NCBI RefSeq assembly: GCF_021502655.1
Contig: NZ_JAKFFT010000010.1
Location: 1-64,000 of the forward strand
Source: Dyadobacter sp. CY347
GTDB taxonomy: Bacteria > Bacteroidota > Bacteroidia > Cytophagales > Spirosomataceae
Direction: 5' to 3'
DNA: 64,000 bases
Position numbers and translations under genes: made by a program
The notes under the pieces: generated by a model
Told to the model about the DNA's origin: nothing
Seen by the model: only the letters and a program-made list of their open reading frames with translations
Databases searched by the model: none
Part shown: positions 8,990 through 16,362 of the stretch, piece by piece
Numbering within the stretch: the stretch's first letter is position 1
Layout of the letters: every line of letters begins with the position of its first letter

Positions 8990-9397
8990 TTATTCTTCGA
9001 AAGACTTTTTCCGTAGCGATTTAATGCTGGAATTACGTTGCTTCGTTTGCAGCCTGTCCAGTTTTGAAGCAAGCGTTGGCCGTGTTGCGCGGCGGCTTTT
9101 TTGTACGGTAAATGCCTTTTTGATCAGGTCATTAAACTTTGATACAATTTTCTCCTTATTGCCCAGTTGTGAGCGTTCGGTCTGGTGATAAAGGATCAGG
9201 ACCTGATCATTGGTAAGCTTATTAGCGAGCTTTTCGATCAATGTTTGTTTCTGCTCATCGGTGAGTTGCTGTGAATTTTTAATGTCAAATCGCAGCTCGA
9301 CTTTTGTTTCGACTTTATTCACATTCTGCCCTCCTTTTCCGCCGCTGCGCGCAGTTTGAAAGACCAGTTCATTATGTAAAATTTCAGGGTTGACCAT
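8990..9397 (-). CDS. arfB: Alternative ribosome-rescue peptidyl-tRNA hydrolase ArfB
   Basis: A 135-residue class I release-factor-like protein. The catalytic GGQ motif is at residues 22-24 within RSGGKGGQNVNKVETK. The codon-recognition domains of true release factors are absent. The C-terminus is a long basic tail (KSRRATRPTLASK and following Lys/Arg residues) that enters the mRNA channel of stalled ribosomes in the family. It hydrolyses peptidyl-tRNA on non-stop ribosomes. Length is normal for ArfB (YaeJ). It is the first gene of a likely two-gene unit with the MFS transporter. Confidence 0.93.
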   Translation of the reverse strand: MVNPEILHNELVFQTARSGGKGGQNVNKVETKVELRFDIKNSQQLTDEQKQTLIEKLANKLTNDQVLILYHQTERSQLGNKEKIVSKFNDLIKKAFTVQKSRRATRPTLASKLDRLQTKQRNSSIKSLRKKSFEE

Positions 9398-9699
9398 TGG
9401 CTGACTGAAAATATTGTTAATGTGTTGTTAATGTTGATGATGGCGGATAGGGCTAAATTAGTTTACAATTGTCTTACAGTCAGCAAACAGCATTTGAAAT
9501 CTTTTATTCAAAACAAATAAAACATTAATAATCAAATACTTAAATTCAAAATCTGATTGAGAAGTCGAACCGGAAATGTTACTCTATCCAAAGAGCGAAT
9601 ATTTATACCAATTGAAGCATTTCGCAACGTTTAAACCAAAACCATAAAAGTGTGTCTTACTTACGATTTCAATAAAGAAAACAACTAATCCATATAGCC
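9398..9699. other. AT-rich divergent intergenic region
   Basis: About 300 bases without a gene between arfB (leftward) and the DUF6600-like gene (rightward). It is AT-rich and contains a short direct repeat (TTGTTAATGT twice within 9412-9434) near the arfB start. It should hold both promoters, but I could not pick an exact TAnnTTTG box in a convincing position. No RNA gene was seen. Confidence 0.5.
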
Positions 9700-11058
9700 A
9701 TGAAAATCATGCGAACACTTCGGATAATGGGCCTGATCTTGCTTTTGCTGGGCGGTGTTTCCATATCAAGCAAGACACAGGCTCAGCCCGGAGTTAACAT
9801 TTCATTTCAAACATTTTACGAGGAATTATCTCCTTACGGAAGATGGATCAGGACGCCGCAGTACGGCTCTGTTTGGGTGCCCGACGCACCATCCGGTTTC
9901 CAGCCCTACTCCACCGCAGGGTATTGGGAAGTGACCGAATATGGTAACACCTGGGTTTCGGATTACGACTGGGGCTGGGCGCCATTTCACTATGGCCGCT
10001 GGTCGTTTGATGATTACAATGGTTGGTTCTGGATTCCCGGTTACGAATGGGGACCGGCCTGGGTTAACTGGCGTTCGGGTGGCGGATATTATGGCTGGGC
10101 GCCGTTGGGGCCTGGTATGCAGGTAAACATTTCGGTGAATCTTCCCTCGTTCTGGTGGGTTTTTGTACCGCAGCGTTACATTACCAGTCCGCGCTGGCAT
10201 TCCTACTGCGCTCCGCGCAACCGCGTTTCGCATTATTATGGCAGAACGACGATCATTAACAACTACTATTATAACAACAACCGCACTTATGTTTATGGCC
10301 CGAGACGTGATGAAATTGAGCGCGTAACCAGAAGAAGTGTTTCGGTTCGTGAGATCGATGTGCGGAACAGAGGTCGGGTAGTTGTTGCCGGCAATAGCCG
10401 TGGAAATGACAGATATGACAACAGCCGCGGTTCTACTGACCGCAGCAGCAGATATAATGAAGCCAATCGCCGCGGTGCAACCATTGATGCAGGATCATCA
10501 GACCGCAGCAGCAGAGGCGGCAATGGCAGAAACCCCGGATACGAGGCCAACCGGAATGATAACAACAGCCGCGGCAATCGCGAATACGAAGCGCCAACTC
10601 GTGCAGAACGCGCTCCCGATCGCACAGTGCCCAACAACGGTTCAGAAAGAAGCAGCCGATCAGAACGTGGTAATGAATCGGTAAACCCAGGCGGAAACAG
10701 AGAAGCCTATGAAGTGCCAGCACCACGACAAAGCCGTTCTGAAAGGGGCTCCTATGAAGCCCCCGCTCAACGGGAAAGCAGTCCAAACAGAGGTTCTTAC
10801 GAGGCTCCTGTCCAACGTGAAAGCCGGTCGAGCAGAGGATCATATGAAGCACCTGCTCAGCGTGAAAGTAGTCCAAACAGAGGTTCCTATGAAGCGCCTG
10901 TTCAGCGTGAAAGCCGGTCGGAACGCGGCTCTGTGGACAGAGGTTCTTCCGAATCCAGAAGCAGCGCACCTAATGCCCGCTCTTCTCAGGGAAGTTCTGA
11001 TAGAGGCTCCCGAGGTGGCGGTGGCGCTTCGGAAAGAAGCAGCAGAGGACCGAGATAA
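9700..11058 (+). CDS. Secreted DUF6600-like protein with Arg/Ser-rich repeat tail
   Basis: A 452-residue exported protein. A signal peptide (LGLILLLLGGV-like core, cleavage after KTQAQ near residue 29) leads into an aromatic, Trp/Tyr/Gly-rich domain (about 35-205). This domain has repeated WVPDAPSGFQPY, GYWEVTEYGNTWVSDYDWG and YGWAPLGPG motifs, as in the DUF6600 domain often found in FecR-like envelope proteins. The second half (about 230-452) is low-complexity and rich in Arg, Ser, Asn and Gly, including four 15-residue repeats beginning RGSYEAP. A terminator follows. It is probably an envelope or surface protein; no function is known to me. Confidence 0.75.
   Translation: MKIMRTLRIMGLILLLLGGVSISSKTQAQPGVNISFQTFYEELSPYGRWIRTPQYGSVWVPDAPSGFQPYSTAGYWEVTEYGNTWVSDYDWGWAPFHYGRWSFDDYNGWFWIPGYEWGPAWVNWRSGGGYYGWAPLGPGMQVNISVNLPSFWWVFVPQRYITSPRWHSYCAPRNRVSHYYGRTTIINNYYYNNNRTYVYGPRRDEIERVTRRSVSVREIDVRNRGRVVVAGNSRGNDRYDNSRGSTDRSSRYNEANRRGATIDAGSSDRSSRGGNGRNPGYEANRNDNNSRGNREYEAPTRAERAPDRTVPNNGSERSSRSERGNESVNPGGNREAYEVPAPRQSRSERGSYEAPAQRESSPNRGSYEAPVQRESRSSRGSYEAPAQRESSPNRGSYEAPVQRESRSERGSVDRGSSESRSSAPNARSSQGSSDRGSRGGGGASERSSRGPR
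10744..10923 (+). repeat. Four in-frame 45-bp repeats (two 90-bp pairs) in the secreted protein
   Basis: Units at 10744-10788, 10789-10833, 10834-10878 and 10879-10923 each encode RGSYEAP(A/V)QRES plus three variable residues. Units 1 and 3 (AQRESSPN) match each other, as do units 2 and 4 (VQRESRS), so the higher-order period is 90 bp. This suggests a recent duplication of a two-unit block. Confidence 0.9.
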
Positions 11059-11079
11059 ATTTTAAAAGCCTAATAAAAC

Positions 11080-11118
11080 AGCCCGGTAAGAAAGTAGTTT
11101 TCTTACCCGGCTGTTTTT
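11080..11118 (+). terminator. Rho-independent terminator after the DUF6600-like gene
   Basis: A 14-bp stem with one C-C mismatch (left arm 11080-11093, right arm 11099-11112), a 5-base loop and a GTTTTT tail. It lies 21 bases after the stop codon and separates this gene from the GntR regulator. Confidence 0.85.
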
Positions 11119-11153
11119 AATTTATAGTCACCGGGCATTTAAATACCGTTTTA

Positions 11154-12173
11154 ATGGAAATACAATTTGACATTGAGTTTAAGGAAAGTGCGCCAAAATA
11201 CATGCAAATCATCAAGTCGCTGTTGCAGGCGATCAGCAAAGGAAAATTAAAACGTGGCGATAAAATCCCTTCGATCAATCAGTTAAGTGAAGAATATTTG
11301 CTTTCCAGGGACACGGTAGAAAAGGCTTACAAACATTTGATTAAAGACGGCGTTTTGATTTCCGTTCGGGGCAAAGGTTACTTCATTAACCGCGTCGACA
11401 TTGAAACATCTGTGCGTATTCTTTTGGTTTTCAATAAAATAAGCAACTATAAGAAGCAGATTTACAATGCATTTGTTGAGAATGTGGGGCGTAATGTGAA
11501 TGTTGACCTGCACATTCACCATTCCAATGCCAATATTTTCAAGAATTTGATTAAAAACAGCCTGGGCGAATACGATTATTACGTGATCATGCCGCATTTC
11601 TACGAAAAGGCGGAAGAGGCCATTGAAGCATTAAAAATGATCCCACCCGAGAAGCTGATTTTATTGGATAAAGACATTGAACTGAACAGCAAAAAGCATT
11701 CATCAGTCTTCCAAAACTTCGAAAAAGACATTGTATCTGCATTAAATGAGGCCGTTGACCTGCTTAAAGTCTACAAAAAGCTGATCCTCATATTCCCGAC
11801 CATTATCCGTTATCCCAAAGAGATTATCAAAGGTTTCCGGATTTTCTGCATTCAACACGAGTTCGAACACGAGATCATGTACGATTTTCATGAAAACAGC
11901 ACTGCAGTGAAGGATACTGCATATGTTGTAATCGAAGAAAATGACCTCGTTAACCTCATCAAAAGATGCCGCGAACAGCAACTGACGATCGGGAAGGACA
12001 TTGGCATTATTTCCTACAATGAAACGCCATTAAAAGAAATCCTGCTGGACGGAATCACAACCATTTCAACAGATCATGAGCAAATGGGCAAAACGGCCGC
12101 GGAATTGATTACGGAGAACCGAAGGGCGATCGTGAAGAATCCGTTCACGTTGATAAGGAGGAAGTCGCTTTGA
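11154..12173 (+). CDS. GntR-family regulator with LacI-like effector domain, likely rhamnose regulator
   Basis: A 339-residue transcription factor. An N-terminal GntR winged helix-turn-helix (about 8-78) shows the usual ISKGKLKRGDKIPSINQLSE and LSRDTVEKAYKHLIKDGVL segments. The C-terminal part (about 85-339) resembles a periplasmic-binding/LacI-type sugar-sensing domain (VRILLVFNKIS, then IGIISYNETPLKEIL and ISTDHEQMGKTAAELI). This fusion is common for sugar regulators in Bacteroidota. It converges on rhaI across a repeat-filled gap, so control of the rhamnose genes is the natural guess, by proximity. An imperfect palindrome upstream of rhaEW (16152-16164) is a candidate operator. Confidence 0.82.
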   Translation: MEIQFDIEFKESAPKYMQIIKSLLQAISKGKLKRGDKIPSINQLSEEYLLSRDTVEKAYKHLIKDGVLISVRGKGYFINRVDIETSVRILLVFNKISNYKKQIYNAFVENVGRNVNVDLHIHHSNANIFKNLIKNSLGEYDYYVIMPHFYEKAEEAIEALKMIPPEKLILLDKDIELNSKKHSSVFQNFEKDIVSALNEAVDLLKVYKKLILIFPTIIRYPKEIIKGFRIFCIQHEFEHEIMYDFHENSTAVKDTAYVVIEENDLVNLIKRCREQQLTIGKDIGIISYNETPLKEILLDGITTISTDHEQMGKTAAELITENRRAIVKNPFTLIRRKSL

Positions 12174-12237
12174 AGTGTTTGCTTGTTCGCATGGTCGCCT
12201 GTTCGCTGGTTTGCTTGTCAGGAGCGTTGGGGACGCA

Positions 12238-12509
12238 CTTCGACCGCCCGGCGGCCCGGTCCGCTCAGTGTGACAGGGCGTTGGGGACGTGCCTTCGACC
12301 GCCCGGCGGCCCGGGCCGCTCAGGCCGACAGGTCGTATTTGCCAGCTAACTGCTTGTTATTGTCAACGTCCAACTTAGACCGCAATGCCCTGTCACACTG
12401 AGCGGACCGGGCCGCCGGGCGGCCGAAGTGCAAGCAAGACGCTCCCCCCAACCCGAAGTGAAGCCCAGCCCTGTCACACTTAGCGTACCGGGCCGCCGGC
12501 CGGTCGAAG
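12238..12509. repeat. Two direct and two inverted copies of the GC-rich dispersed repeat
   Basis: Copies at 12238-12278 and 12292-12332 run forward; copies at 12388-12428 and 12469-12509 run in reverse. The first and third copies are reverse complements over 41 bases with a single mismatch, so transcripts can fold into a long GC-rich hairpin. The whole 12174-12534 stretch lies between the convergent ends of the GntR gene and rhaI and holds no believable gene. It may act as a two-way terminator. Confidence 0.88.
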
Positions 12510-12534
12510 TGCTAGCACAATGCTCCTGTCAACC

Positions 12535-13818
12535 CTAAAGCCCGGTCGCCACCGTAACCCTACCCCGCTCGTTCATCAACTCATTCCGAACTTTTAAATT
12601 CCGGAACAACCCAATCGGGTCCAGTGAACCGCCGCTTAGCCGCATGGATTCTCGTACCAATGGGCGTACGTCTGTTCTGAATGCGTTTTGGAGGATTTGC
12701 TGGGCTAGCACAACATCGTTTTGATTTCTGGCTTGTTCCAGTTTTTTGCGGTCGACCAGCAATGCTTGTGCGTAGGATATCAGAATGGCTTCAACGGATT
12801 GCAGCAGATCTTCCAGTGGATCTTTTACATTATGGCTTGCGTCGATCATCCAGGCGTAGGTGTCGGCTGAGCGGTGTGCGCGTTTCATGCCTTCTACCAA
12901 TTCGACAAAGATCAGGAACAGCATATATGGACGGATGCTGCCTACAGTAAGGTCATCATCACCATATTTGGAATCATTGAAATGGAAACCTGCCAAACGG
13001 CCTTCCATCATTAACGTTGCGACAATCTGTTCAATGTTTGCATTTGGCAAATGGTGTCCCAAGTCGACCAGCACATCTGCTTTCGGGCCCAATTTCTGGC
13101 AGAAAAGCAATGAACTGCCCCAATCCTGTATAACAGTTGAATAGAAATTCGGTTCGTATGCTTTGTATTCCACATAAACTTTCCAGTCGGCGGGCAGCTC
13201 AGCGTAGATTTCCTGTAAAGATTCAAGTGTATTTTGGAATGCTCTTACGAAGTTGGACTGTCCCGGAAAGCAAGAACCATCTGAGAGCCAGATTGATAAT
13301 GCTTTCGACCCCAAGTCTTTGCCATATTTGATCACTTCAATGTTGTGCTCAACGGCTTGTTTCCGAACCGCAGGATCCACATGCGAAAGCGACCCGAATT
13401 TGTAAGAATGCGCCTGATCTTTCTGGTCCTGAAAAGTATTGGAATTAACTGCGTCAAATTTCAGGTCCAGTGAAGAAGCCAGGCTGATAATAGATTCCGC
13501 CTGCTGGGGAATGTCCCACGGAATATGGAGCGAAATGGATCCGCTCGAACGGTTTAATGCATGCAAAAGACCTACATCCTCAACTTTTTCTTCCAAAGAA
13601 CGTGGTTCACCGCCACCAGAAAAACGCCCGAAACGCGTCCCGCCAGTTCCCAAAGCCCAACTCGGAATAGCAACCTGGAAAGCAGCCAGTGCACTAATTA
13701 CTTCGCTTGCATTGATTCCCTGCTCGCCCAGCTGCTCTTTTAAGAACCTTAGATGATTATCGTGACGCTGTGATAAGCTGTCGTTATGCTGGTCAATCTG
13801 ATATTGATCAATTTTCAT
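12535..13818 (-). CDS. rhaI: L-rhamnose isomerase, RhaI type
   Basis: A 427-residue TIM-barrel sugar isomerase of the Pseudomonas stutzeri-type L-rhamnose isomerase family. It interconverts L-rhamnose and L-rhamnulose in the cytosol. Visible family features are the N-terminal AIPSWALGTGGTRFGRF segment, the metal-ligand regions KVYVEYKAYEP and VLVDLGHH, and FHFNDSKYGDDD near the barrel end. Length fits the family. It lies 131 bases downstream of rhaEW on the same strand with a palindrome between them. No rhamnulokinase is adjacent. The assignment as rhamnose rather than another 6-deoxyhexose isomerase is supported by the neighbour. Confidence 0.88.
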   Translation of the reverse strand: MKIDQYQIDQHNDSLSQRHDNHLRFLKEQLGEQGINASEVISALAAFQVAIPSWALGTGGTRFGRFSGGGEPRSLEEKVEDVGLLHALNRSSGSISLHIPWDIPQQAESIISLASSLDLKFDAVNSNTFQDQKDQAHSYKFGSLSHVDPAVRKQAVEHNIEVIKYGKDLGSKALSIWLSDGSCFPGQSNFVRAFQNTLESLQEIYAELPADWKVYVEYKAYEPNFYSTVIQDWGSSLLFCQKLGPKADVLVDLGHHLPNANIEQIVATLMMEGRLAGFHFNDSKYGDDDLTVGSIRPYMLFLIFVELVEGMKRAHRSADTYAWMIDASHNVKDPLEDLLQSVEAILISYAQALLVDRKKLEQARNQNDVVLAQQILQNAFRTDVRPLVRESMRLSGGSLDPIGLFRNLKVRNELMNERGRVTVATGL

Positions 13819-13835
13819 TTTTGTTAAAATTTAAA

Positions 13836-13868
13836 AGACTTCCCAAGTTGTAAAAACTCAGAAAGTCT
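13836..13868 (-). promoter_or_regulatory. Imperfect hairpin in the leader just upstream of rhaI
   Basis: Two 14-base arms (13836-13849 and 13855-13868) pair with three mismatches around a 5-base loop. The outer AGACTT/AAGTCT and inner AGTT/AACT parts are perfect. It ends 18 bases before the rhaI start codon and could mark a processed or regulated leader. Confidence 0.4.
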
Positions 13869-13909
13869 AATTTAAAAAATCTTGAAATGTAAGATCATTG
13901 AAAACATTT

Positions 13910-13929
13910 CCGCGACTTTAAAGTCGCGG
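13910..13929. repeat. Perfect 20-bp palindrome between rhaEW and rhaI
   Basis: CCGCGACTTTAAAGTCGCGG is its own reverse complement, and flanking TTT/GAA can extend the stem with one G-U pair. It lies 20 bases after the rhaEW stop. It could be a message-stabilising or attenuating hairpin, or a REP-like dispersed palindrome. Confidence 0.7.
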
Positions 13930-13948
13930 GAATATTTCGGTTTTTTGT

Positions 13949-16072
13949 TTATCTTAAAAACGCCGCCGGAACGCCGCCGTCTACATTGATTACATTTCCG
14001 GTGCTTTTGTTCAAAAGTCCGCTTACAAAAATGTAAACACCGTTTGCAATGTCCTCCGTATGGATTTCAGCATTCAAAACTGTCCTTTTGGCATAATAAG
14101 CAGGCAATTCCGCTACACTGATGCCATAAGCCTTTGCCCGTCCTGCTGCCCAGCCGCTTTCCCAGATCTTGCTTCCAGCAATTACTGCATCCGGGTTCAC
14201 CACGTTCACGCGGATTTTATCAGGCCCCAATTCCGCTGCCAAAAGGCGTGACATATGTTGCTGAGCCGCTTTTGCAGTTCCGTAGGCTACATTGTTTGGT
14301 CCGGAAACAATTCCGTTTTTGCTGGCAATGTTAATGATATCTCCGCCCAAACCTTGCTGACGCATGATGGCAACCGCTTCCTGAGAAACCAGGAACTGGC
14401 CTTTTACCAACACATCCTGCAAAATATCCCAATCCTTAATGGTGGTTTCTGCCAACGGTTTTGAAATGGATAAGCCGGCGCAGTTTACGATGATATCAAC
14501 ACCGCCATATTTCAATTTTGTCGTATGCAATGCAGCTTTGATCTGATCTACTTCCAGCACATTCGCAATGGTGGTTGCTGAGAAGTCTTTACCAAATTTG
14601 GCGTCAAATTCAGCTTTGGTTTCTGCCAGTGCTTTTTCATCAATGTCTGAAATCACAACGCAGGCGCCTTCTTGCAGCAATTTCAATGCAATGGCCTTTC
14701 CAATCCCGCCTGAACCGCCTGTAACGACCGCAATTTTGCGTGACACTGACTTTTCTTTGGGCATACGCTGCAATTTAGCTTCTTCCAGAAGCCAGTATTC
14801 AATGTCAAATGCCTCTTGCTCAGGCAGTGAAACGTAAGAAGAAATTGCTTCCGCGCCCTTCATTACATTGATTGCATTGATATAAAACTCTGCCGCTACA
14901 CGTGTAGTTTGCTTGTCCTTCGCGAAAGAGAACATACCAACACCTGGCACCAAGATGATAACCGGGTTCGGATCACGAACGGCCGGGCTGTTGTCGTGTT
15001 TGCAACGGTCATAATAAGCTTGGTAATCAGCGCGGTAAGCCTCGAACTGCGGACGGATTTGATCCAGGATTTCCTGGTCTGTTAAACCAAGTTTTTCAAA
15101 TGGGAAGTCGAGAACCAACGGACGAATTTTTGTACGCAGGAAGTGGTCGGGGCAGCTTGTGCCTAATGGTGCCAGTTTATCAAGATCATGGCTGCCGATG
15201 AATTCCAGCACACGCGCGTCATCCGTAAAATGTCCGATCATCGCTTGTTGCTCGGAAGCCAGTCCGCGCAAGTATGGCGCCAGCTTACCAGCAATTTCTA
15301 ACCGGCGTGCTTCCGGCTCACTTTCAAGGCGCTGACCTCCGAAAACCGGACGGTTCTTGCCGTAATTTTCATTCAGATATTCGGATGCTCTTTCAATCGT
15401 ATCCAGCGTATTAATGTAGGATTCGTAAGCCGTATCACCCCAGGTAAACAAACCATGTCCACCCAATACGATTCCCCGGATCCCCGGATTTTCTGCCAAT
15501 GCCTGTTCCAGTTTTAATCCAAGATCAAAACCGGGACGTTGCCAGGGCACCCACGCCAGTTCTCCGTTAAACAATTCTTTGGTAATGGCTTCTCCTTCTT
15601 TCGATGCAGCAATGGCAATCAATGCATCCGGGTGCAAGTGATCGATGTGCTTAAATGGCAATAAGCCGTGCAATGGCGTATCTATGGAAGGCGCTTTGGA
15701 TTTAAGATCGTAAATGCAGTGGTTAAAAAGCTCAACCATTTCATCTTCAAATTCCAAACCGCGGTAAATATTTTTCAAATTGTGCAGGCGGTCCTGGTAA
15801 AGTCCAGCCAACCCGCTTCTTGTTAAAGTGCCAATGTCACCACCAGAACCTTTGATCCACATTACCTCGACCGGATTGCCAGTCAAAGGATCTTTTTCGA
15901 TGGTTTTACAACTTGTGTTACCACCGGCGTAGTTAGTAAGACGGAGGTCTGCGCCCAACAAATTGGAACGGTACAAAAGAAGTGCTACCTGATCGTCACC
16001 AAGCGAGGCCGCTTTGCTTTCATCCCATAAATAGCTGACATACCTGTACTGGCTTACATTAGAACTGCTCAT
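13949..16072 (-). CDS. rhaEW: Bifunctional rhamnulose-1-phosphate aldolase / short-chain (lactaldehyde) dehydrogenase
   Basis: A 707-residue fusion. The N-terminal class II aldolase half (about 1-430) shows the zinc site HIDHLHPD near residue 141 and GGHGLFTWG near 204; it splits rhamnulose-1-phosphate into DHAP and L-lactaldehyde. The C-terminal SDR half (about 440-707) has the NAD-binding VVTGGSGGIGKA near 446, NCAGLSIS, and YGTAKAA with the catalytic Tyr/Lys near 596; it oxidises L-lactaldehyde. This RhaEW architecture is known from Bacteroidota and Chloroflexi rhamnose pathways. It is the promoter-proximal gene, followed by rhaI. The kinase step must be encoded elsewhere. Confidence 0.92.
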   Translation of the reverse strand: MSSSNVSQYRYVSYLWDESKAASLGDDQVALLLYRSNLLGADLRLTNYAGGNTSCKTIEKDPLTGNPVEVMWIKGSGGDIGTLTRSGLAGLYQDRLHNLKNIYRGLEFEDEMVELFNHCIYDLKSKAPSIDTPLHGLLPFKHIDHLHPDALIAIAASKEGEAITKELFNGELAWVPWQRPGFDLGLKLEQALAENPGIRGIVLGGHGLFTWGDTAYESYINTLDTIERASEYLNENYGKNRPVFGGQRLESEPEARRLEIAGKLAPYLRGLASEQQAMIGHFTDDARVLEFIGSHDLDKLAPLGTSCPDHFLRTKIRPLVLDFPFEKLGLTDQEILDQIRPQFEAYRADYQAYYDRCKHDNSPAVRDPNPVIILVPGVGMFSFAKDKQTTRVAAEFYINAINVMKGAEAISSYVSLPEQEAFDIEYWLLEEAKLQRMPKEKSVSRKIAVVTGGSGGIGKAIALKLLQEGACVVISDIDEKALAETKAEFDAKFGKDFSATTIANVLEVDQIKAALHTTKLKYGGVDIIVNCAGLSISKPLAETTIKDWDILQDVLVKGQFLVSQEAVAIMRQQGLGGDIINIASKNGIVSGPNNVAYGTAKAAQQHMSRLLAAELGPDKIRVNVVNPDAVIAGSKIWESGWAAGRAKAYGISVAELPAYYAKRTVLNAEIHTEDIANGVYIFVSGLLNKSTGNVINVDGGVPAAFLR

Positions 16073-16151
16073 ATTTTTGTAGTTGATTAATTATCATTTT
16101 TGAGGTAAGTGATTCAATTTCTGAAAGGGTATCACTTCATGAATACTACTC

Positions 16152-16164
16152 TGTAACTGTCACA
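16152..16164 (-). promoter_or_regulatory. Candidate GntR-type operator upstream of rhaEW
   Basis: TGTAACTGTCACA is a 13-base imperfect palindrome (five of six half-site positions match) 80 bases upstream of the rhaEW start. Size and symmetry suit a GntR-family site. There is only one copy here, so the call is weak. Confidence 0.3.
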
Positions 16165-16262
16165 AGATTAGAAAACTTACGAATTCCCACCGTCCTGTTG
16201 TATCCTGCATGTAGAAATAAATTAAGAAATAATGGGAAATTAAGAAGTTACCCTAAAACAAG

Positions 16263-16298
16263 AATGGTCCGAACAAGGGTGTAATTGTTCAGACCATT
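16263..16298 (-). terminator. Terminator of the leftward peptidase operon
   Basis: Two 14-base arms (16263-16276 and 16285-16298) pair with one mismatch around an 8-base loop. On the minus strand the hairpin is followed by TCTTGTTTT. It lies 65 bases after the stop of the prolyl oligopeptidase gene. Confidence 0.7.
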
Positions 16299-16362
16299 TT
16301 GAGAGCTTTTTACCTTACTTAATATGCGAATTAGTATAGACGCATGGAATCACGCCAATGCA

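Larger units (their letters stand above)
16073..16362. other. Intergenic region between the rhamnose genes and the peptidase operon
   Basis: About 290 bases without a gene. It holds the rhaEW promoter region on the left, including a 7-bp inverted repeat (AAGTGAT at 16108-16114 with ATCACTT at 16132-16138) and the candidate operator at 16152-16164. The terminator of the leftward peptidase operon is on the right. Confidence 0.6.

Noticed and set aside
10433..10969. A 178-residue open frame on the minus strand
   Set aside because: It is antisense to the Arg/Ser-rich repeat tail of the secreted protein; the long frame results from biased codon composition.
12183..12401. A 72-residue open frame on the plus strand
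   Set aside because: It runs straight through the GC-rich dispersed repeats, and its protein is low-complexity Arg/Pro/Ala with no start signal. The frame is a by-product of the repeats.
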